DNA of 64,000 nt from Parvimonas sp. oral taxon 110 str. F0139 (GCF_000214475.1 NZ_AFII01000002.1:372001-436000); one strand, 5' to 3'. Positions 9,160-18,753 are shown, counted from the stretch's first letter. Notes: generated by a model not told the origin, from the sequence alone. Program-made: numbers and translations.

Positions 9160-9462
9160 CTATTCGTCGTCTTCTTCAACTAAAGCGTCAAATGCATCAG
9201 AAACCTTATTGAATTCTTCATCATCTTCGATTTCTTCAACTTCATATTCTCCGTCTTCTTTTTCTATATATTTGCAAAGTAATATACTTCCGTCTTCTTG
9301 ACTTTGAAGAGCCATATATTCTTTTTCTTCAACTTCAAAAACTCCTATAACTTCAAAAGTTTCTTCTTTTCCATCTTCATTTTCAAAAACTAATAACTCA
9401 GCTTCCATTTCTTCTTCGCAACCGCAACCGCAGCCACATCCACAGCCTTTGTTTTCTTCCAT
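9160..9462 (-). CDS. DUF1292 family protein with Cys-Gly tail
   Basis: A 100-residue, very acidic protein of the DUF1292 family (YrzB group), of unknown function. The domain spans about residues 22-75 (LLVFENEDGKEETFEVIGVF, then YMALQSQEDG). The N-terminus is unusual: four to five alternating Cys-Gly pairs between residues 7 and 15. Such a run could bind metal or form disulfides, but no role is known. It has AAGGAGG before the start and its own terminator. The preceding 150 bp hold only AT-rich DNA with no promoter clear enough to call. Confidence 0.85.
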   Translation of the reverse strand: MEENKGCGCGCGCGCEEEMEAELLVFENEDGKEETFEVIGVFEVEEKEYMALQSQEDGSILLCKYIEKEDGEYEVEEIEDDEEFNKVSDAFDALVEEDDE

Positions 9463-9613
9463 TTTGTATGTCCTCCTTAAAATTTTTTAAAATCTTAAAT
9501 TTTAAATTGATAAAATATATTTCTCACAAAATTATGAAATATATATCTACAATAATGATACCACATTTTTAAGAAAAAGCATAGCTTTTAATTAAAATTT
9601 TAAAAATTTTTCA

Positions 9614-10546
9614 TTAATTTCTCTCTAATCTTACATTTCCAGCTTTTGATTTTAAACTTATTCTTACAGTTTTCTCACCAGTAGCATTTCTATAAAAATT
9701 CTTATCAACATAAGAGTTTCCCATATTAGACTCTACATCAACATCATAGCTATTTCTTTCATTAAATACTAAGGAACATTTTATATTTCCTGCTTTATTT
9801 TCAACTTCTAATAAGCTAGAAACCTCAATATTTTTAAATTTAATATTTCCCGCTTTATTTTCAATTTTATAAAGATTTGATTTAGAATTATTAACCTCAA
9901 TATTTCCTGCCTTACTATCTAAACTTATAGAATTCGAATTAGTAATATTTTCTAGATAAATATTTCCTGCTGAGTTCGACAAATCAATATTATCAGAATT
10001 AAGATTATTTAATTTACAATTTCCACTTTTTAGATTTATATTAATATTCTTAATTGTAACATCTGAAATATCTAAGTTACCACTGAAATTATCAAAATTT
10101 AGTTTTTCCAATTCACTTTCAGAAAGATATAAAATAAAAGATTCATTAGTCGTTTTTCCATTAACCAAATAATCTTTTATATGATTAAGATTAATACCTA
10201 TTTTAAAAGAAAAATTACTAGCTTTTTCGATACTTTTAATAGATAACTTTTCATTAATTAAATTAATTGTATAGTCTTCTTCGTTTTTAGCGTAGTACTC
10301 AATATAATTTTTTCCATTTTCTGATTTTCTAATTTCAAAATTAGAATTAGAAAAATTTACCTCTACTGATGAAATTTTATCTAAATTTTTAGTATATTTA
10401 TTTATTTTTTCGTTCTTATACATATTATAGCTATCTATATCTGAATCTGCCAAATAATCTAACCCACCTGATTGTATTCCTGAAAACAAAAATACAAATC
10501 CTAAAATTAACATTAAAATAGAAAATTTAAACATTTTTTTATTCAT
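9614..10546 (-). CDS. DUF4097 beta-helix envelope protein
   Basis: A 310-residue protein with an N-terminal membrane anchor (about residues 7-25) and an extracellular region of short repeats. The motif KAGNI/KAGNV recurs (SKAGNIEVNN, NKAGNIKFKN, NKAGNIKCSL, SKAGNVRLER), as in the right-handed beta-helix of DUF4097 proteins. Function is unknown; family members occur in envelope-stress modules. The start at 10546 has GAGGTG 6 bases upstream; a GTG 9 bases earlier is possible. It overlaps the DUF1700 gene by 8 bp and is the last gene of the PadR-DUF1700-DUF4097 operon. Confidence 0.85.
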   Translation of the reverse strand: MNKKMFKFSILMLILGFVFLFSGIQSGGLDYLADSDIDSYNMYKNEKINKYTKNLDKISSVEVNFSNSNFEIRKSENGKNYIEYYAKNEEDYTINLINEKLSIKSIEKASNFSFKIGINLNHIKDYLVNGKTTNESFILYLSESELEKLNFDNFSGNLDISDVTIKNININLKSGNCKLNNLNSDNIDLSNSAGNIYLENITNSNSISLDSKAGNIEVNNSKSNLYKIENKAGNIKFKNIEVSSLLEVENKAGNIKCSLVFNERNSYDVDVESNMGNSYVDKNFYRNATGEKTVRISLKSKAGNVRLERN

Positions 10547-11153
10547 AAATTTCACCTCTTTTTCTAGAAATAAAAGAAATGGACTTCTTAAATAATTTTA
10601 TCAAAATATTAACTACTACATTACCTGTAATAAATAGTAAACCGGTTATCCCCAAAATAATCAATCCACTTCCAAGTAAAACAATCCCTCCAGAAACAGA
10701 TGAATTAAATATTGTGATTATTCCAATAACAGATAGCTTAATAGTTATCAATACTCCTGCTAAAACCAAACTAAAAGAAGCTAAAATTAGAGATAAACAA
10801 ACTATAAAGAATGAAAAAGTTATTGCAATTGCTGCAACGGTAAGTGGAATCCCTATTGGAGCAGCAAAAATGCAGAGAACTGCAATTAAAAAAGTTCTTG
10901 AAATTCTATTTTCGCCAAAGTGAAAAAATTTATCCTTACTTTCTCCCTTTGAAATATTTTCATTCAATAATTTTGATAGAATTTCACTTGCAGCAACGCT
11001 TGGAGATCCTAATTCTCTAATTAAATCTTGCTCACCTTCAACACCAACTTCATCAAAATATTCTTCAAAATAATTCATAGTATCATCATAATCTTTTTTT
11101 GGTAATTTTTTCAAATACTTTGAAAGCTCTCTAAGATATTCTTCTCTATTCAT
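10539..11153 (-). CDS. DUF1700/HAAS-domain membrane protein
   Basis: A 204-residue membrane protein. The N-terminal 65 residues form a HAAS-type domain (MNREEYLRELSKYLKKLPKK, later DEVGVEGEQDLIRELG), followed by three or four hydrophobic segments from residue 85 to 190. DUF1700 proteins are usually found beside PadR regulators and DUF4097 proteins, exactly as here, and are thought to act in envelope or antimicrobial stress sensing. It overlaps both neighbours by 8 bp, which indicates translational coupling. Confidence 0.86.
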   Translation of the reverse strand: MNREEYLRELSKYLKKLPKKDYDDTMNYFEEYFDEVGVEGEQDLIRELGSPSVAASEILSKLLNENISKGESKDKFFHFGENRISRTFLIAVLCIFAAPIGIPLTVAAIAITFSFFIVCLSLILASFSLVLAGVLITIKLSVIGIITIFNSSVSGGIVLLGSGLIILGITGLLFITGNVVVNILIKLFKKSISFISRKRGEIYE

Positions 11154-11466
11154 CAGACAATCCTCCTATAATTATTTTGTCAATTTCATCTCTGTAACCA
11201 ATCCACTCTGACTTTAAAAATTTAAGTTGAGTTTTTCCGCTAGATGTAATTCTATAATATTTTCTCTTTCTTCCATTAAATTCATCATCATATGTTGTCA
11301 AAAATTCATTTTGCTCCAATTTTTTTAAAATTGGATAAAGAGTTGATTCTTTTATATCTGAAATTTTTTTAACACTCTGACTAATTTCATAACCATAAGA
11401 ATCCTTAACATCTATAATTGATAAAATTAAACACTCAATTAACAATGCTGAAATTGGATAATACAT
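11146..11466 (-). CDS. PadR-family transcriptional regulator
   Basis: A 106-residue PadR regulator: a winged helix-turn-helix (about residues 10-85, with DSYGYEIS, STLYPILKKLEQNEFL and RKRKYYRIT) and a short C-terminal dimerisation helix. PadR proteins are repressors released by small molecules or stress. GAGGTG precedes the ATG. It is first in an operon with DUF1700 and DUF4097 genes, and a 19-bp palindrome just downstream of its promoter suggests self-repression. Confidence 0.92.
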   Translation of the reverse strand: MYYPISALLIECLILSIIDVKDSYGYEISQSVKKISDIKESTLYPILKKLEQNEFLTTYDDEFNGRKRKYYRITSSGKTQLKFLKSEWIGYRDEIDKIIIGGLSDE

Positions 11467-11506
11467 ATTTCACCTCGATTTAAATTTATAATATATAATT
11501 TTTTAA

Positions 11507-11525
11507 TATATAAAATTTTTATATA
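11507..11525 (-). promoter_or_regulatory. Palindrome, candidate PadR operator
   Basis: A near-perfect 19-bp inverted repeat TATATAAAATTTTTATATA lies 12 bp downstream of the -10 box, where a bound repressor would cover the transcription start. In such AT-rich DNA it could arise by chance. Confidence 0.35.
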
Positions 11526-11537
11526 TAAGTTATTTAT

Positions 11538-11566
11538 ATATTATCATAAAAAAACTATTTTGTAAA
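11538..11566 (-). promoter_or_regulatory. Promoter of the PadR operon
   Basis: The minus strand has TTTACA (11561-11566), a 17-bp spacer and TAATAT (11538-11543), 72 bp before the padR start. Confidence 0.5.
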
Positions 11567-11602
11567 TACTTTTTTTAAAAATATTTTTTATCCATAAATC
11601 TT

Positions 11603-11808
11603 CTATTGCGAAGCAACAAGGTTCTCGGGTACACTCCCGATGCATAGCATCGTGGAAGGGTGGAGTTCTTATTACAAAGTAACAAGGTTCCCGGGTACCC
11701 TCCCGATGCATAGCATCGTGGAAGGGTGGAGTTCTTATTACAAAGTAACAAGGTTCCCGGATACCCTCCCGATGCATAGCATCATGGAAGGGTGGGGTTC
11801 TTATTGTA
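11603..11808. repeat. Three 66-bp tandem repeats made of mini-hairpins
   Basis: Three copies of a 66-bp unit lie head to tail (the GTTC landmark is at 11621, 11687 and 11753). They are distinctly more GC-rich than the surroundings. Each unit contains CGATGC-ATA-GCATCG (11638-11652 in copy 1) and a junction hairpin TTGC-GAA-GCAA (11606-11616) or TTAC-AAA-GTAA (11672-11682 in copy 2). Copies 2 and 3 nearly match; copies 1 and 3 have point changes. The period is a multiple of three, so a spurious 77-codon reading frame runs through it. This part of the 750-bp gap between padR and the next gene has no recognisable gene. Confidence 0.9.
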
Positions 11809-11970
11809 AAAAATAGAATTCTAAAATATCAATTTTATTACAATTGTAGTGAAAAGATATTTTTGAATAATATTATTTGTATTCTTTTATAACTGGAAGA
11901 TTTATTACTAAAAAATGTTATTATGAGACATCAAATGATAATCAAAAAAGTAAAGAGCTTTTTATAAAAT

Positions 11971-12052
11971 TGTGGATAAGTTGAATAACTTGTGGATAAG
12001 TGGATATTTTGACCTTTATTTTGTGGATAACTTTTATAAAAATGTGGGATAA
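11971..12052 (+). promoter_or_regulatory. Cluster of DnaA boxes
   Basis: TGTGGATAA, the complement of the consensus DnaA box TTATCCACA, occurs exactly at 11971-11979, 11991-11999 and 12022-12030. A one-base-longer variant TGTGGGATAA is at 12043-12052. All face the same way, with start-to-start spacings of 20, 31 and 21 bp, close to 2, 3 and 2 helical turns. Adjacent DNA (12055-12103) is AT-rich. The site could be part of an origin or a DnaA-titrating or regulatory site. No dnaA or dnaN gene and no strand switch are nearby, so oriC is not claimed. Confidence 0.75.
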
Positions 12053-12103
12053 CTTTTAATTTTTTATAGGAAATCGGGAAAAAATTGTTTATTTTAACAT
12101 TAT

Positions 12104-12140
12104 CAATAAGAACCCCACAACTCCACGATGCTTTGCAATA
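12104..12140. repeat. Inverted partial copy of the 66-bp repeat
   Basis: CAATAAGAACCCCA, then CCACGATGCTTTGCA, closely matches the reverse complement of the end of repeat copy 3 (11770-11806). It lies on the other side of the DnaA-box cluster, so the cluster is flanked by inverted copies of one repeat family. Confidence 0.75.
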
Positions 12141-12172
12141 AAAAAGTTTATCAAATATAAATCTGATAAACT
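12138..12172 (-). terminator. Terminator of the acidic membrane protein gene
   Basis: The minus strand has AGTTTATCA (12164-12172) pairing with TGATAAACT (12145-12153), followed by a T run (12141-12145). Confidence 0.8.
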
Positions 12173-12218
12173 CTTTTAAATAATAGAATTATAAACTAAA
12201 AACAAAATATTTTTTTAA

Positions 12219-12962
12219 TTAATTATTTTTACTTTTAAACATTCTTAGATAAAGAATATAAACTATATATCCAAATCCTGCAATTGCTGCTAAATAAACA
12301 AGAATAGATATATATAGCATTACTGTTGATAAATGTCTTAAAGCTGACTTTAAAAGCAATCCAGCTACTACAACAACAACATTTGCACCTATAAAGTATA
12401 AATTCTTAGTAAGTTTAAAGAAGTCATTCTTCTTATCAAGAACAATACTTTTATAAATCATAACAAGAATTAATACAATTGATAAGAAAACTAAGAAGTG
12501 AGAAAAATCTCTAAGATTAGCAACTGTTCTTAAACTTGAATACTTAGAAGCAGCTTTTGTTATTCCAGATAAATAATTTTCTGTACTACTTCCTCCTCTA
12601 CCAAGACTACCTACACTTATAAGTTTTATAACCATATAAAGTAAATCAAGTACAAAAACTACTGAAATACCACACATTATATATTCTAACAAATTCTTTT
12701 TAGAAATAAACTTGTCAAAGCTTTCTTTCACATCAACTTGAGATTCTTCACCTTCATTAGAATTAGCATTACTTTCAACAGTTTTTTCTTCAACAATCTT
12801 TTCTTCTTCTATTTTTTCTTCAACAACTTTTTCTTCAGCGTCATTTACTTCAACAGATTCTTTAATAGTTTCTTGTTCTTTAATTTCTTCAACTGGATTT
12901 TCTTCATGTTTTTCTTCTAAGTTTTCCTTAGTTTCAAAATCATCATTTTTTAAATCATCCAT
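12219..12962 (-). CDS. Hypothetical membrane protein with acidic N-terminus
   Basis: A 247-residue protein not assigned to a family. The first 90 residues are cytoplasmic-type, low-complexity and rich in Glu/Lys/Val (repeated VEEKIVEEK-like blocks, probably disordered or coiled coil). Four hydrophobic segments follow at about 95-120, 155-175, 190-210 and 215-240. The start at 12962 is set by GGAGGG just upstream. It has its own promoter and terminator. The gene downstream of its end lies beyond the DnaA-box region, so it stands alone. Confidence 0.75.
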   Translation of the reverse strand: MDDLKNDDFETKENLEEKHEENPVEEIKEQETIKESVEVNDAEEKVVEEKIEEEKIVEEKTVESNANSNEGEESQVDVKESFDKFISKKNLLEYIMCGISVVFVLDLLYMVIKLISVGSLGRGGSSTENYLSGITKAASKYSSLRTVANLRDFSHFLVFLSIVLILVMIYKSIVLDKKNDFFKLTKNLYFIGANVVVVVAGLLLKSALRHLSTVMLYISILVYLAAIAGFGYIVYILYLRMFKSKNN

Positions 12963-13013
12963 AATATCCCTCCTAAAAAATAAATTATATAATTGCACTC
13001 ATTATACTATTTT

Positions 13014-13042
13014 ATTATACTATTATATAAAAACTTTTGCAA
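13014..13042 (-). promoter_or_regulatory. Promoter of the acidic membrane protein gene
   Basis: The minus strand has TTGCAA (13037-13042), a 17-bp spacer and TATAAT (13014-13019), 52 bp before the start codon. Confidence 0.6.
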
Positions 13043-13064
13043 GTAATTGTATAAAATGGATACT

Positions 13065-13098
13065 AAAAAAGCTGTTGCAATTTGCAACAGCCTTTTTT
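13065..13098 (-). terminator. Terminator of the V-ATPase operon
   Basis: A 9-bp stem GCTGTTGCA/TGCAACAGC (13071-13079 with 13083-13091) has A/T runs on both sides (13065-13070 and 13092-13098). It starts at the ntpD stop codon and could work in both directions. Confidence 0.9.
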
Positions 13099-13732
13099 AT
13101 ACTTGTTTAGCTATTATATCCTTAACTTTCATAAGTCTTGTAATAGTAGCCCTTTCATTTTCATCTAATTTCATTCTAATGAATTTAATTGTTTCTTCCA
13201 AATCAGGAATTGTTCTATACTCAAGAGCATTTACCCTTCTACGAGTCTTTTCAATTTCATCTGCCATTAATTGACAAGCTTTTTCAACTTCTGCAAGTTC
13301 TAATAGCTTATCCATTACTGAATGTAATTCTAAAATCGCATCGTCAAGTTCAGAAGAAGTTTGAGCATAACCATAAGGGAATATTGCTCCACTTGATTCT
13401 GTTCTGTCAAATTTCATTTTAGGAATATTTACACTCATTACATTTTTTGTTTCAATGGCAACGGATACCTGTTCTTTTGGAAACGCCACAGCTTGTTCCA
13501 AAAATTCAGGACTCATAACAGCACTCGCTAAAAGAAAAGATTTAAATGAGTTTGAGAGTTCTTCTTCAACTTCAAGACGAAGTTTTTTGTTTTTTCTAAT
13601 CATTTCAATAAATCTTCTCATAAGTTCATCTTGTTTATCTTTAAGAAGTTTATGACCTCTTTTAGCAGTTACAAGTCTTCCTTTGAGATTAGAAAGAGCC
13701 ATACGTGTAGGATTTACATTTAGCTTTGCCAT
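13097..13732 (-). CDS. ntpD: V-type ATPase subunit D
   Basis: A 211-residue central-stalk subunit: a long antiparallel coiled coil that rotates inside the A3B3 head and couples ATP use to ion transport. The N-terminal [27 protein letters not shown] is the family signature (quoted in part: [14 protein letters not shown]), and the C-terminal half again forms a long helix ([16 protein letters not shown]). Last gene of the operon; it is followed directly by a strong terminator. E. hirae has ntpH and ntpJ after ntpD, and these are absent here. Confidence 0.95.
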   Translation of the reverse strand: MAKLNVNPTRMALSNLKGRLVTAKRGHKLLKDKQDELMRRFIEMIRKNKKLRLEVEEELSNSFKSFLLASAVMSPEFLEQAVAFPKEQVSVAIETKNVMSVNIPKMKFDRTESSGAIFPYGYAQTSSELDDAILELHSVMDKLLELAEVEKACQLMADEIEKTRRRVNALEYRTIPDLEETIKFIRMKLDENERATITRLMKVKDIIAKQV

Positions 13733-13745
13733 CTATATCTCCCCT

Positions 13746-15122
13746 TTATTCTGTCTTTCCTAAATATTTATCAATATATTCCTCTCTAATTCTCTTAAGT
13801 TCTGTTCTTGGAACTATACTTAATAATTCCCAACCTAAGTTTAAAGTTTCTTCTATCGTTCTGTTAGTATCATATCCTTGGTCAACATATTTCTTATCAA
13901 AAGCATCTGCAAATTTTGCAAAAGCTTTATCTGCTTCTGATAATGCTGATTCACCCAAGATTACTGCCAATTCACGAGCTTCTCTACCAGAAGCATAACC
14001 AGCATAGATTTGGTTCATTGTATCCGCATGATCTTCTCTTGTCTTTCCTTTACCGATACCTTTATCTTTAAGTCTTGATAATGAAGGAATTACAAAAATT
14101 GGTGGTTGAATACCATGTTTATATAATTCCCTTGAAAGAATAATTTGTCCTTCTGTGATATATCCTGTAAGGTCAGGTATTGGGTGAGTAATATCATCTT
14201 CCGGCATTGTTAAAATAGGAATTTGTGTAATGGAACCAGGTCTACCTTTAAGTCTTCCTGCTCTTTCATAAATTGTAGAAAGGTCAGTATATAGATATCC
14301 CGGATAGCCACGACGTCCTGGAACTTCTTTTCTGGCTGCAGATACTTCACGAAGTGCTTCCGCATAATTTGTAAGGTCAGTTAAGATTACCAAAACATGC
14401 ATTCCCTTTTCAAATGCTAAATATTCAGCACAAGTAAGAGCCATACGAGGTGTTGCAATTCTTTCGATTGCAGGGTCATTTGCTAAATTCATAAATAATA
14501 CTGCTCTATCTATCGCACCAGTTTTTGTAAAGTCATCAATAAAGAATTGAGCTTCTTCAAAAGTAATTCCCATTGCTCCAAATACTACGGCAAATTTTTC
14601 TCCACTACCAAGTACTTTTGCTTGTCTGGCAATTTGCGCAGCTACATTGTTATGTGGAAGACCTGAACCTGAGAATATAGGTAATTTTTGTCCTCTAACT
14701 AATGTATTAAGTCCATCTATTGTAGAAATACCTGTTTGAATAAATTCTGAAGGATAATCTCTTGATACAGGATTGATTGGAGAACCGTTAATATCAATCT
14801 TCATTTCAGGAATAATTTTTGGTCCCTTATCGATAGGATTACCAAGGCCGTCGAAAATTCTTCCTATCATATCTTCAGAAACTCCAAGTTCAAGAGGATG
14901 ACCTAAAAATCTACAAGATGTATCTCTTAAGTTAATTCCTGCTGAACCTTCAAACAATTGAACCATTGCCTTATCGCCATCAATTTCAAGAACTTTCCCT
15001 CTTCTCTTTTCTCCGTTTTGAACTCTAACTTCAACTAATTCTTCGTATTTAACACCTTCAACACCTTCAACAACCATCAAAGGTCCTACTACTTCTTTTA
15101 CTGTCTTATACTCTTTAAGCAT
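13746..15122 (-). CDS. ntpB: V-type ATPase subunit B
   Basis: A 458-residue non-catalytic nucleotide-binding-fold subunit of the V1 head. The P-loop position reads SGSGLPHN instead of a GKT motif, as expected for B, and [15 protein letters not shown] and [19 protein letters not shown] are typical B-subunit blocks. It alternates with subunit A in the A3B3 ring and helps form the catalytic interface. It overlaps the end of ntpA by 8 bp. GGAGG stands 8 bases before the ATG. Confidence 0.97.
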   Translation of the reverse strand: MLKEYKTVKEVVGPLMVVEGVEGVKYEELVEVRVQNGEKRRGKVLEIDGDKAMVQLFEGSAGINLRDTSCRFLGHPLELGVSEDMIGRIFDGLGNPIDKGPKIIPEMKIDINGSPINPVSRDYPSEFIQTGISTIDGLNTLVRGQKLPIFSGSGLPHNNVAAQIARQAKVLGSGEKFAVVFGAMGITFEEAQFFIDDFTKTGAIDRAVLFMNLANDPAIERIATPRMALTCAEYLAFEKGMHVLVILTDLTNYAEALREVSAARKEVPGRRGYPGYLYTDLSTIYERAGRLKGRPGSITQIPILTMPEDDITHPIPDLTGYITEGQIILSRELYKHGIQPPIFVIPSLSRLKDKGIGKGKTREDHADTMNQIYAGYASGREARELAVILGESALSEADKAFAKFADAFDKKYVDQGYDTNRTIEETLNLGWELLSIVPRTELKRIREEYIDKYLGKTE

Positions 15123-16884
15123 TAGAGTTACCTCCTTCGCTTATTAATTTTTCTATATCAGCTTTAACTGTTTCGAATAATTCATCAAACTTTTCCAATT
15201 CATTTTCAGAAATATTTTTACTTCTTGTTATTCCTTCACGAGATTCAATCTTCAAAATTTCATCAAGATATACTCCTGCATCTAAAGCTTTTTTTGCTTC
15301 ATCATAGAAACCTAAAATAAGATTTAACATTTTGAATTGTTTTGGAAGAGAACAATAAGTATCAACTTCATGGAAAGCATTTTGTTGTAAGAAATCTTCT
15401 CTTAAAGACTTAGCAACTTCTAGCTTTAATTGATCCGTTTCTGAAAGTGAATCTCTACCTACAAGACGAACAACTTCTTGCAAATTTGATTCTTCTTGTA
15501 AAAGTGCCATTGATTGTATTCTATGTGCAGAGAATTTTCTATCAATACTTTCATCCATAAACTTATCCATCTTATCTTGATATAATGAATAAGAATTCAA
15601 CCAGTTAATAGCAGGAAAATGTCTTCTATAAGATAACGCATAGTCAAGTCCCCAGAATACTTTTACAATTCTAAGAGTAGCTTGTGAAACTGGTTCAGAA
15701 ATATCTCCACCTGGAGGAGAAACCGCTCCAATTACTGTTAAAGCACCTTCTCTATCTTCACCTAGACATTTTACATAACCAGCTCTTTCATAGAAGTCTG
15801 CAACTCTGGAAGCAAGATATGCTGGATATCCTTCATCACCAGGCATTTCTTCAAGACGACCTGACATTTCACGAAGTGCTTCTGCCCAACGAGAAGTTGA
15901 GTCAGCCATAAGTGCAACTGAATATCCCATGTCTCTAAAGTATTCCCCAATAGTAATACCTGTATAAATTGAAGCTTCACGAGCAGCAACCGGCATATTT
16001 GAAGTATTAGCTATAAGAACTGTTCTTTTCATAAGTGATTGACCAGTCTTAGGGTCTAAAATTTCAGGGAATTCCATAAGAACGTCTGTCATTTCGTTTC
16101 CACGTTCTCCACAACCTACATAAACTACAATTTCTGCATCTGCCCATTTAGCAAGTTGGTGTTGAACTACTGTTTTTCCTGAACCAAAAGGTCCTGGAAT
16201 TGCTGCAGCTCCCCCTTTTGCAACTGGGAAAAATGTATCAATGATTCTTTGACCTGTTACAAGTGGTCTAATTGGATCCAATTTTCTTGAATATGGACGG
16301 CCACGACGTACTGGCCATTTTTGAATCATATTTAATTCTTTAATTCCATCATCAGTTTCTATTTTACAAATTATTTCATCAACTGTATGATAACCAGGTA
16401 AAATTTCAACAATTTTACCACTTACAGCTGGAGGAACCATAATCTTATGTGAAACAACTGTTGTTTCTTGAACTGTTCCGATTATATTTCCTTCTGAAAC
16501 TTCATCACCAACATTTACTGTTGGAACAAAATCCCATCTTTTTTCTCTATCTAAAGGTGATACACTTACTCCTCTTAAAAGGAAATCTCCTGCTTTCGCT
16601 TGTAAAGCTTCAAGAGGTCTTTGTATACCGTCAAACATTTGTTCTAACATTCCAGGTCCAAGTTCAATAGAAAGTGGACTACCTGTTGAATAAACATCAT
16701 CTCCAGGTCCAATACCTGTAGTTTCTTCATAAACTTGAATTGAGGCTCTATCACCTCTCATTTCTATAATTTCTCCAATGAGCTTATTATCAGAAACTTC
16801 AACAACATCATATACGTTCGCGTCTTCCATTCCTTCTGCTACTACAAGAGGTCCGGAAACTTTAATAACTTTACCGACTTTCAA
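15115..16884 (-). CDS. ntpA: V-type ATPase catalytic subunit A
   Basis: A 589-residue catalytic subunit that hydrolyses (or makes) ATP. It has the Walker A motif GPFGSGKT (about residue 230) and the A-specific non-homologous insert (about 120-200, [17 protein letters not shown]). I place the start at TTG 16884 ([12 protein letters not shown]) because GAGGG lies 6 bases upstream and homologues begin here. A longer frame from 16935 would add 17 residues overlapping ntpG. Length fits the family (about 590). Confidence 0.96.
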   Translation of the reverse strand: MKVGKVIKVSGPLVVAEGMEDANVYDVVEVSDNKLIGEIIEMRGDRASIQVYEETTGIGPGDDVYSTGSPLSIELGPGMLEQMFDGIQRPLEALQAKAGDFLLRGVSVSPLDREKRWDFVPTVNVGDEVSEGNIIGTVQETTVVSHKIMVPPAVSGKIVEILPGYHTVDEIICKIETDDGIKELNMIQKWPVRRGRPYSRKLDPIRPLVTGQRIIDTFFPVAKGGAAAIPGPFGSGKTVVQHQLAKWADAEIVVYVGCGERGNEMTDVLMEFPEILDPKTGQSLMKRTVLIANTSNMPVAAREASIYTGITIGEYFRDMGYSVALMADSTSRWAEALREMSGRLEEMPGDEGYPAYLASRVADFYERAGYVKCLGEDREGALTVIGAVSPPGGDISEPVSQATLRIVKVFWGLDYALSYRRHFPAINWLNSYSLYQDKMDKFMDESIDRKFSAHRIQSMALLQEESNLQEVVRLVGRDSLSETDQLKLEVAKSLREDFLQQNAFHEVDTYCSLPKQFKMLNLILGFYDEAKKALDAGVYLDEILKIESREGITRSKNISENELEKFDELFETVKADIEKLISEGGNSNA

Positions 16885-16900
16885 TATAAGCCCTCGCTTT

Positions 16901-17209
16901 CTATAATATATTTGATCCAACAGCTTTTTCAACATTCTTGTTGATATTTTCTAAGCCTATATTCAAACTACCCCTGTTGCTAGGTATTAAAATTACTGCT
17001 GGAATAACTTCATTGTTATATCTTTGAATAGTTTCGGGAATATCTTTTGCCAATTGCTCAGTAATATAAATAATCCCATATCCTTCTTTTGCTAGTTTGT
17101 CAATAATTCTTCTGGCATCATTGCCTTCGATTGCAGTAAAAACATGAACTCCAAGAGCTCTAAAGGCAAGAACAGAATCCTTATCGCCAATTACAGCTAT
17201 TTTATACAT
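16901..17209 (-). CDS. ntpG: V-type ATPase subunit F (NtpG)
   Basis: A 102-residue subunit F of the central stalk (NtpG in E. hirae naming). [20 protein letters not shown] and [12 protein letters not shown] are family hallmarks of this Rossmann-like fold, which binds subunit D and modulates ATP hydrolysis. The ATG at 17209 matches the start of homologues. A GTG at 17218, with AAAGG upstream, would add three residues. The gene overlaps the end of ntpC. Confidence 0.92.
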   Translation of the reverse strand: MYKIAVIGDKDSVLAFRALGVHVFTAIEGNDARRIIDKLAKEGYGIIYITEQLAKDIPETIQRYNNEVIPAVILIPSNRGSLNIGLENINKNVEKAVGSNIL

Positions 17210-18188
17210 AAACTTCACGCAACCTTTCCTTTATAAATTCAGGAGATAAACCATTGACTTTTCCTACTAAAATAAGTCTTAAATTTTTAATTTCCAATTC
17301 TTTAGCAAAAAGAAAACTAAAAATAACTTCAGCTCCATAGTGGATTGATTTAGTTTTTCTTACTATTTCAATTAAATAATCATCCATATTTTTTTCAAAA
17401 CTATTAAGAGAACTAGTATTCCTATATTCATCTACTATTTTTGCTAGAACTCTACCAATCTTATATGACTTAAGCTTAATTGGTAAAACTTCTATATCAT
17501 CGTAGAACATATCTAAAATCCTTTCAGTTTCGATATCTCCACCTTTTATTAAAACTTTTTCCAAAGTTTCTTTTACTTGATTTTGTTTTCTACATCTTAT
17601 AAAAGTTCTCAGATTAATAAAATCAATCATTGCTCTAAAATATTCAGAAATCATATCAAGTTTAAATTCTTCCGCTAAGCTCAAAACTTTTTCAAAGTAC
17701 TTTTTATCTATAAAAATGTCAATATCTTGAGGGTCTTTTGTTTTATCATAAAATTCTAAACATTCCTTAAAATCTTTTGACAATCCCTCATCATTTTTTA
17801 AGGCTAATTCTCTAAATGTTTCAATACCACTTTCATCTAACATACAATACATTGAGTCAAACTTTTCTTTTAAAATATGTTCTTTTACCAAAACTTTTAG
17901 ATTATGATAATTATATTTGCAAGAAAGTATCTCAACTAAAGACTTATCAGGAGAAATTTCCATAACATCTCTGTATGTTTTATTTAAAACATCGGATAAA
18001 ACTTTTTCATAATTTTCAGGTCTATCCAACTTAGAAATTTCGCTTGAGTAAGAAGTTTCATTAAGTAGCTTAATAGCATCTTCAAGACTTTTTGCATCAG
18101 CCAGCCTTTGAAGTTGTTGTTTAGTAAGGAGTTTTTTCTCAGCATAACGAATTCTAACACTTGATTGGATAAAATCTTCTCTATCCAT
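17202..18188 (-). CDS. ntpC: V-type ATPase subunit C
   Basis: A 328-residue subunit C (yeast d homologue), a funnel-shaped helical protein that joins the central stalk to the membrane K ring. Conserved features include [18 protein letters not shown] near the N-terminus, the family motif [12 protein letters not shown] (about residue 92), and the C-terminal [12 protein letters not shown]. It lies between ntpE (13 bp upstream) and ntpG (overlapping). Confidence 0.93.
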   Translation of the reverse strand: MDREDFIQSSVRIRYAEKKLLTKQQLQRLADAKSLEDAIKLLNETSYSSEISKLDRPENYEKVLSDVLNKTYRDVMEISPDKSLVEILSCKYNYHNLKVLVKEHILKEKFDSMYCMLDESGIETFRELALKNDEGLSKDFKECLEFYDKTKDPQDIDIFIDKKYFEKVLSLAEEFKLDMISEYFRAMIDFINLRTFIRCRKQNQVKETLEKVLIKGGDIETERILDMFYDDIEVLPIKLKSYKIGRVLAKIVDEYRNTSSLNSFEKNMDDYLIEIVRKTKSIHYGAEVIFSFLFAKELEIKNLRLILVGKVNGLSPEFIKERLREVYV

Positions 18189-18201
18189 AATACACCTCCT
18201 A

Positions 18202-18753
18202 TTAACTAAATAATCTAATCGCTACTTCTTTCTCTAAGTCTTCCTTTTGTAAATCTATTAGACTTGAAAATTCATTATTTAATATTATTTTCCCATTCTT
18301 TAATGAAAATCCACTTTCAACAGTTTCATCTGCTACTTTAATTCCAAATAGTTTTTCTCCTGCAAGTTTCTTTTCACTTTCAGTAAGAATAATTTCACTA
18401 TCTTCTTTAACATCTAAAATCTTTAGTGAATTTTCAACAAATTTTAAATAATCTTCATGATTTAATGTTTTTAGTTTTTCTTTAGTTAGTTCAAAAACTT
18501 TATTTATCATTTCTTGTTTTGCAACTAAAATCATATCTCTTGCTGTTAAACTTGAGTTTGAAATTATTCTATCTTTTGATTGTGCGCCCTCTACTTTTGC
18601 CTTTTCAATGATCTTATCAGCATCTTTTTGAGCTTCACTTTCTGTTTTTCCAACAAGATCCGCAACTTCACTTTTAGCATCTTCTACTATTTTTTTAGAT
18701 TCATTTTTAGCATCTTGAAGGATTTCATCTATAATATTGTCCAAATTAGACAT
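18202..18753 (-). CDS. ntpE: V-type ATPase subunit E
   Basis: A 183-residue peripheral-stalk subunit. The N-terminal half is a charged coiled coil (IDEILQDAKNESKKIVEDAK). The C-terminal half is a small globular domain that contacts the head. Together with the G-like subunit it forms the stator that resists rotation. Placed between K and C as in the E. hirae operon. Confidence 0.9.
   Translation of the reverse strand: MSNLDNIIDEILQDAKNESKKIVEDAKSEVADLVGKTESEAQKDADKIIEKAKVEGAQSKDRIISNSSLTARDMILVAKQEMINKVFELTKEKLKTLNHEDYLKFVENSLKILDVKEDSEIILTESEKKLAGEKLFGIKVADETVESGFSLKNGKIILNNEFSSLIDLQKEDLEKEVAIRLFS

Noticed and set aside
11544..11777. A 77-codon minus-strand frame with the repeated peptide MHREGTREPCYFVIRTPPFHDA
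   Set aside because: It exists only because the 66-bp repeat unit is a multiple of three; no ribosome site, and the DNA is explained by hairpin repeats.
11603..11808. CRISPR-like array
   Set aside because: Three contiguous 66-bp units without unique spacers, no cas genes nearby.
11900..12110. Calling the DnaA-box cluster oriC
   Set aside because: No dnaA, dnaN, rpmH or other origin-linked genes and no change of gene strand at this place.
12738..12920. Phe-rich plus-strand frame
   Set aside because: Antisense of the Glu/Lys-rich N-terminus of the membrane protein at 12219-12962.
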